Source: Candidatus Altimarinota bacterium
Lineage (GTDB): Bacteria; Patescibacteriota; Gracilibacteria; UBA4473
Length of the DNA: 34,283 bases
Assembly (NCBI GenBank): GCA_027028725.1
Contig: JALVIB010000030.1
Coordinates: 1-34,283 of the forward strand
Direction: 5' to 3'
The notes under the pieces were generated by a model. It saw nothing but the letters and a program-made list of their open reading frames with translations, made no database searches and was not told where the DNA came from. This document shows, piece after piece, positions 31,164-34,283 of this stretch. The position numbers and the translations under genes were made by a program. Each line of letters opens with the position of its first letter. The stretch's first letter is position 1.

Positions 31164-31192
31164 ACTATAAAGTATTACTTGGTAGTAGTCAA
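31164..31192 (-). promoter_or_regulatory. Promoter of the second toxin-antitoxin pair
   Basis: On the minus strand TTGACT (complement of 31187-31192), 17 bases, TATAGT (complement of 31164-31169), about 25 bases before the ATG. A motif lies immediately upstream (31201). Confidence 0.6.
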
Positions 31193-31227
31193 TTAAAAAA
31201 TCCCGCGAAATTTTTGAAGAAAAACCT

Positions 31228-31273
31228 AAGTCCGGACTTAGACAACTTTTTATCTTGTGCCAAGTCCGGACTT
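31228..31273. repeat. Paired AAGTCCGGACTT palindromes, terminator-like
   Basis: Copies at 31228-31239 and 31262-31273. The first extends to the 18-bp palindrome CCTAAGTCCGGACTTAGG and on the minus strand is followed by TTTTTC, so the pair can end the large membrane-protein transcript. Motif copies flank it on both sides (31201 and 31294). Confidence 0.75.
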
Positions 31274-31304
31274 GTTTTTTTAAATGCAAAATTTCGCGGG
31301 ATTT

Positions 31305-33917
31305 TTAGTTTTGATTTTGAGAACTACTAGATCCATTATCTGTATCTGCACCCGTACTACCGCTGCCAGTATTGGAATCAGGGGTGATACCATAATCTGT
31401 TTGTAACATGTTTTTGAAATTGCTCTCAGTCATACCTATTTTTTGTATTACGGTTTTTTGTTTATCTGTCAATTGAGGACTATTTATTATTATTTGAGCC
31501 TGTTCCTTAGTTAATTTACCATTACTATTACCACCAAATTCACTCATATCAAGTGGAGCCCCATTCCTTCTATCAGCGAGATAAACTGCTTGAACCTTGT
31601 TATCATTGTCTTTTTCTTTAAAGACTATTTTATTGCTGTCTACAGTTGTATCCATGCTGTCTCTATTTTTTACACCTGTTAAATCTACTCCATACATTGA
31701 TTTAGCGTATTTTGAATATGATTTAATCAATTCTTCTTCGGATAAATTACTATTCTCCTTCTTGGCAAATGTAGTTAACAACGCCATATCTGTTTTTGAA
31801 AAATCGGCATTCTTTGCTGCTATTTTTAAATTCTCATTATCCTTAATATCAAGATCTTTATTTTTAATTCCAGAATACTCTCCAACAGTAGAATCATTAT
31901 CCTTAATAGTAACACTATTTGGATCAATTTTCGTCTCATTTTCAGGTTTATCATCAGTGCCACTGCCAGAACTCTTATCAATTCCTTTAAAGAAGTCCTT
32001 ACCATTATTGATTTCTCCCTTATGATAAGCCCCTGATGTAAGATATTTAAGCCCTTCTGTTCCTGTGGCATATTTATCAAATCCCTCTGCAACCCCATGT
32101 TCTTCTATGGCTTTCTTTAACCCAGGTGCCCAAGCGGCAGTTGATCTCTCTAACATGTCAATAACCTGACTTTTATGATGTTCTGCATCCGCCTTACTAT
32201 CAAATTTGGTCAAAATATCGTCTTTAAATTTTTCTAATTTATCATCATGTCCAAATTTAGTATCATGTAACAATTTTACTATTTCTGGAGTTTCAAATCC
32301 CAAAGCTTTTCTCAAATTTTCGCGACCTTTATTTCTTACTTCTGCTTGATGTGTCCTAAATAAATCTGGTGCTGCCAAAATATTAGACATAGAAAATTTA
32401 TTATCACTACCTCCTGTTCCAACTGAAAAGATTTGGCGATCAATTGTAGCGGCACGAGCGGCAACTTCTCCTAATGCCTGTGCTCCTGTAAAGATTTTAT
32501 CCGTAATATCATGAGCTAAGTTGCCATCAATTGCCCATTTGGCAGCCATCCAAAATAGGACAATTGTCGCCATTTGCCATAAAAATCCGTATTCCTCAAT
32601 TCCTAAATTTGATAAAGCTGGACCAAAAAGGAAGGCGTCTCCCTGCTGAACAACTTCAAACTCAATCATTCCTGACATCATTACAAATCCTACCGCAAAA
32701 GCAGCCGCGATTTTTAGCGGCATAATTAAATTCTTAACTAGTTGGTCAACTGCTTCTCCGGCTTTCCCTTCACCAAATCCCATAATTGAAGCGGCAATTA
32801 AAAGTGGCGAAAACACCATCGCAATCCACAGCACAATAACCCGCGACAAAAGCGCAATAAATATCGCTACCAAAACAACAACATAAGCAATTCCTAAAAT
32901 TGCCGAGAAAAGCGTATTTAAAAGAACTCCGTTTAGACTATTAATTTTAGCCGCTAAGGCGGGAAGGCGTTCCAAATGCATAAAATTTGTCCCAAAAGCC
33001 ATAAATAAATTTTGTCCCGGTTCATCATCAGGACTCAAAAGTGATTTAAAAGTGTTCTTTTTTAGAACAAACAGACAATCGTCATCTAATTTCTCTTCTT
33101 TAGTATTAGGATCATCATATCCATTTTTTTCCCAGCCGGCACAAAACAAATCATTTACCTGACTACGAAAATTACGACAAGCGTAATAGCGAGTCTTTCC
33201 ATCGACTGATTTAGTAAAAGTTAATACTCCACTAGCATTTCCTATTTGATCTTTATGTTCTTTAGAACAACTTTTCCCGGCTTTAACGCTCTCCTTGTCT
33301 TCTGTATCAAACTCTTTTTTATTTTTTAATTTTTCATAAGACTTTTCTGGCAACATTACCCATGTTTTTGCACTAATCATGGCGTCCTGCTGTTCCGGAT
33401 TGTCAACATCCAGACGAGAGTCGGCAATTCCCAAAATTGCCACCGTTCCTACATTTACCGCATCAATTACTACTCGAAAAGCCAATAAAGAAAAATTTAT
33501 CGCCACCAAAGCAATAATGACTTTTGGTAATTTTTCTTTAATCGTCCAATTTCCACCATTTTCGCCTGAAAAACTCGCGAAAAGATTAGAAAAAGCCAGC
33601 CCAACTAGCACAATTACGAACAGAATATTAGTTAAATTTCGCACCCACACCCACATCGGAGTTAGTGACTGCATAGCTTCTGGCCCCGTTATCATATTTG
33701 TCCCCATCAACTGCCCAAAAAACTTCATCATCAAAAGCGACAAAAAGGTTAAAACACTAATTAAAACTCCTAGAAGTTCCGCTAATGATTCCAAAACTCC
33801 TTTATCACTTGAAGTAGCTGCAAAAGCCATATCCGGAGCGACTATCTGAAAGGCTAAAGCCAGTAAAAACAAAGCCCAAAGCCCGCGAAACGAGAACAAT
33901 TTTTTAAGTAGTTGCAT
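31305..33917 (-). CDS. Large polytopic membrane protein, VirB6/TrbL-like, 870 aa
   Basis: Signal-like N-terminus (to about residue 33), hydrophobic segments near 45-70, 92-115 and 130-165, a soluble extracytoplasmic loop of about 170 residues with several Cys, then hydrophobic segments near 330-385, 395-420 and 445-470. The last 400 residues are hydrophilic and end in a Ser/Gly/Asn-rich tail. This layout resembles VirB6/TrbL channel proteins of type IV secretion systems, but I see no diagnostic motif, so the name is provisional. There is no iterated motif in 2.6 kb. It may form an export channel with partners outside the window. Confidence 0.6.
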   Translation of the reverse strand: MQLLKKLFSFRGLWALFLLALAFQIVAPDMAFAATSSDKGVLESLAELLGVLISVLTFLSLLMMKFFGQLMGTNMITGPEAMQSLTPMWVWVRNLTNILFVIVLVGLAFSNLFASFSGENGGNWTIKEKLPKVIIALVAINFSLLAFRVVIDAVNVGTVAILGIADSRLDVDNPEQQDAMISAKTWVMLPEKSYEKLKNKKEFDTEDKESVKAGKSCSKEHKDQIGNASGVLTFTKSVDGKTRYYACRNFRSQVNDLFCAGWEKNGYDDPNTKEEKLDDDCLFVLKKNTFKSLLSPDDEPGQNLFMAFGTNFMHLERLPALAAKINSLNGVLLNTLFSAILGIAYVVVLVAIFIALLSRVIVLWIAMVFSPLLIAASIMGFGEGKAGEAVDQLVKNLIMPLKIAAAFAVGFVMMSGMIEFEVVQQGDAFLFGPALSNLGIEEYGFLWQMATIVLFWMAAKWAIDGNLAHDITDKIFTGAQALGEVAARAATIDRQIFSVGTGGSDNKFSMSNILAAPDLFRTHQAEVRNKGRENLRKALGFETPEIVKLLHDTKFGHDDKLEKFKDDILTKFDSKADAEHHKSQVIDMLERSTAAWAPGLKKAIEEHGVAEGFDKYATGTEGLKYLTSGAYHKGEINNGKDFFKGIDKSSGSGTDDKPENETKIDPNSVTIKDNDSTVGEYSGIKNKDLDIKDNENLKIAAKNADFSKTDMALLTTFAKKENSNLSEEELIKSYSKYAKSMYGVDLTGVKNRDSMDTTVDSNKIVFKEKDNDNKVQAVYLADRRNGAPLDMSEFGGNSNGKLTKEQAQIIINSPQLTDKQKTVIQKIGMTESNFKNMLQTDYGITPDSNTGSGSTGADTDNGSSSSQNQN

Positions 33918-33940
33918 AATTTTTTTAAATTAATCCCTAC

Positions 33941-33969
33941 ATTATACCGAAAATCCCGCGAAATTTCAA
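33941..33969 (-). promoter_or_regulatory. Promoter of the large membrane protein, with the iterated motif as spacer
   Basis: On the minus strand TTGAAA (complement of 33964-33969), then the 17-base spacer TTTCGCGGGATTTTCGG, then TATAAT (complement of 33941-33946). The spacer is essentially one full motif. Leader of about 17 bases. Confidence 0.65.
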
Positions 33970-33985
33970 GCAAAAATCCCCTTAA

Positions 33986-34114
33986 CTACTCCGGCAATTT
34001 TCCTCTCTCTGCAAGATATTTGCGGGAACGTAGTTTAAAGAAATTTTCTACCGCCCTTTCGTGCTCTCCTGCAAATGAATTTTTTCGCGGGATTTTAATA
34101 TAAACAAAAAGCAA
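33986..34114 (-). CDS. Possible small protein or gene remnant, 42 aa
   Basis: From TTG at 34112-34114 the frame reads IKIPRKNSFAGEHERAVENF then FKLRSRKYLAERGKLPE and TAG. Composition is protein-like (amphipathic, charged helix), but there is no ATG. The AGGAGG upstream belongs to a hairpin repeat. It may be the C-terminal remnant of a lost gene or a small protein with a TTG start. Confidence 0.28.
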   Translation of the reverse strand: MLFVYIKIPRKNSFAGEHERAVENFFKLRSRKYLAERGKLPE

Positions 34115-34121
34115 GGAGTCT

Positions 34122-34142
34122 CCCTCTCCTCCTAGGAGAGGG
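34122..34142. repeat. GC-rich hairpin repeat
   Basis: CCCTCTCCT-CCT-AGGAGAGGG, a nine-pair stem followed by TGGGGGTGAGG. Related C-run/G-run repeats with CCTCACCCC are at 10186, 11113 and 19853. Confidence 0.6.
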
Positions 34143-34255
34143 TGGGGGTGAGGTGAGAAAATCCCGCGAAATTTTGAAAAATTTCATAAATTCATAAAAA
34201 TATGCTAAATTCTCCGCGCTTGTCCTCCGAAGGATAAAATGTCACCAAATATATT

Positions 34256-34283
34256 ATGAAAATTACTGCTTCTGAACTTCGCG
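34256..34283 (+). CDS. Start of a gene cut by the window end, possibly alanyl-tRNA synthetase
   Basis: ATG at 34256 opens the frame MKITASELR and runs off the end. The opening (short lead, then xELR) resembles the N-terminus of AlaRS, where SEIR or similar precedes the FLxFF segment, but nine residues are too few to be sure. The leader is AT-rich as for other starts in the window. Confidence 0.35.

Larger units (their letters stand above)
98..34169. repeat. Highly iterated motif, core TCCCGCGA / TCGCGGGA (window-wide family)
   Basis: About 75 exact cores were found by eye. TCGCGGGA on the + strand starts at 98, 5252, 5547, 6276, 8703, 9239, 9758, 10394, 10739, 11896, 12448, 12731, 13687, 15097, 15439, 16371, 16765, 16949, 17596, 19649, 20372, 20721, 22808, 23702, 23722, 24810, 25969, 27269, 28881, 29598, 30305, 31294, 34085. 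TCCCGCGA starts at 5001, 5309, 5440, 5777, 5908, 6013, 6145, 6754, 7066, 7693, 8488, 8609, 8898, 10066, 10498, 10862, 11649, 12063, 12574, 14131, 14477, 14672, 15803, 15948, 16844, 17346, 18392, 18720, 19227, 20087, 20958, 21755, 22323, 25522, 26855, 27133, 29465, 29884, 30603, 31201, 33954, 34162. The flanks are usually AAAA before and AATTTT after, giving an imperfect palindrome centred on CGCG. Roughly half lie in genes. Function unknown. Confidence 0.95.

Noticed and set aside
98-34169. Iterated word as a KOPS-like FtsK-orienting sequence
   Set aside because: Both orientations are about equally frequent across the window, whereas such guides are strongly polar along a replichore.

Overview
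The window looks like a chromosomal segment of a small-genome bacterium of the Candidate Phyla Radiation (Patescibacteria) type. The grounds are indirect: an SLH-domain S-layer-like protein, a type IV pilus/pseudopilin cluster, a pilin fused to a LamG-like domain, a large VirB6/TrbL-like membrane protein, A-rich translation starts without a Shine-Dalgarno sequence, and a very heavy load of small dispersed repeats. UGA is a normal stop (for example the genes ending at 14785 and 15258), so this is not a UGA-glycine lineage. I cannot place it more precisely.

Layout. 1-546: tandem GC-rich repeats and a terminator. 547-4830 (-): giant SLH/S-layer protein with a long structured leader. 5088-6339: repeat field with an odd tRNA. 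6340-8421 (-): EF-G. 8770-10804 (+): C-terminal processing protease and guanylate kinase. 10967-11767 (-): unknown protein riddled with insertions. 11836-16939 (+): PilN-, PilO- and PilC-like proteins and four (pseudo)prepilins. 16959-19183 (-): tRNA-Lys, adenylate kinase, U32 peptidase-family protein. 19273-21752 (+): rhomboid protease, MscS channel, pilin-LamG. 21768-23675 (-): CDF metal exporter and ArsP-like permease. 23718-25508: accessory patch with a MITE-like element, a BRO-N protein and an unknown membrane protein. 25574-29779 (-): PurH and FtsK. 30010-31138 (-): two tandem toxin-antitoxin pairs. 31305-33917 (-): large membrane protein. 34256-end: start of a gene, possibly alaS.

The strongest unusual signal is a short motif, core TCCCGCGA/TCGCGGGA, usually inside the near-palindrome AAAATCCCGCGAAATTTT. 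I count about 75 exact 8-mer cores in 34 kb, where less than one is expected for an AT-rich sequence. They occur in both orientations, between and inside genes, and in all six reading-frame phases, so the DNA word rather than a peptide appears to be maintained. At seven places the motif is split at the same joint (TCCCGC^GAAA) by GC-rich inserts of 13, 21, 21, 21, 21, 30 or 48 bp. The six inserts inside reading frames are all multiples of three; the 13-bp one sits at a gene end and supplies the stop codon. The motif therefore looks like both a highly iterated functional word (DNA-uptake signal, architecture site or terminator are candidates) and the landing site of a family of miniature elements. 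The linked pilus genes make an uptake-signal role worth testing but do not prove it.

A second system is a MITE-like 186-bp element with 21-bp terminal inverted repeats. One end carries a good outward promoter (TTGCGT-17-TATAWT), and that same end is found in front of the BRO-N gene and in front of ftsK, which it may drive as a nearly leaderless mRNA.
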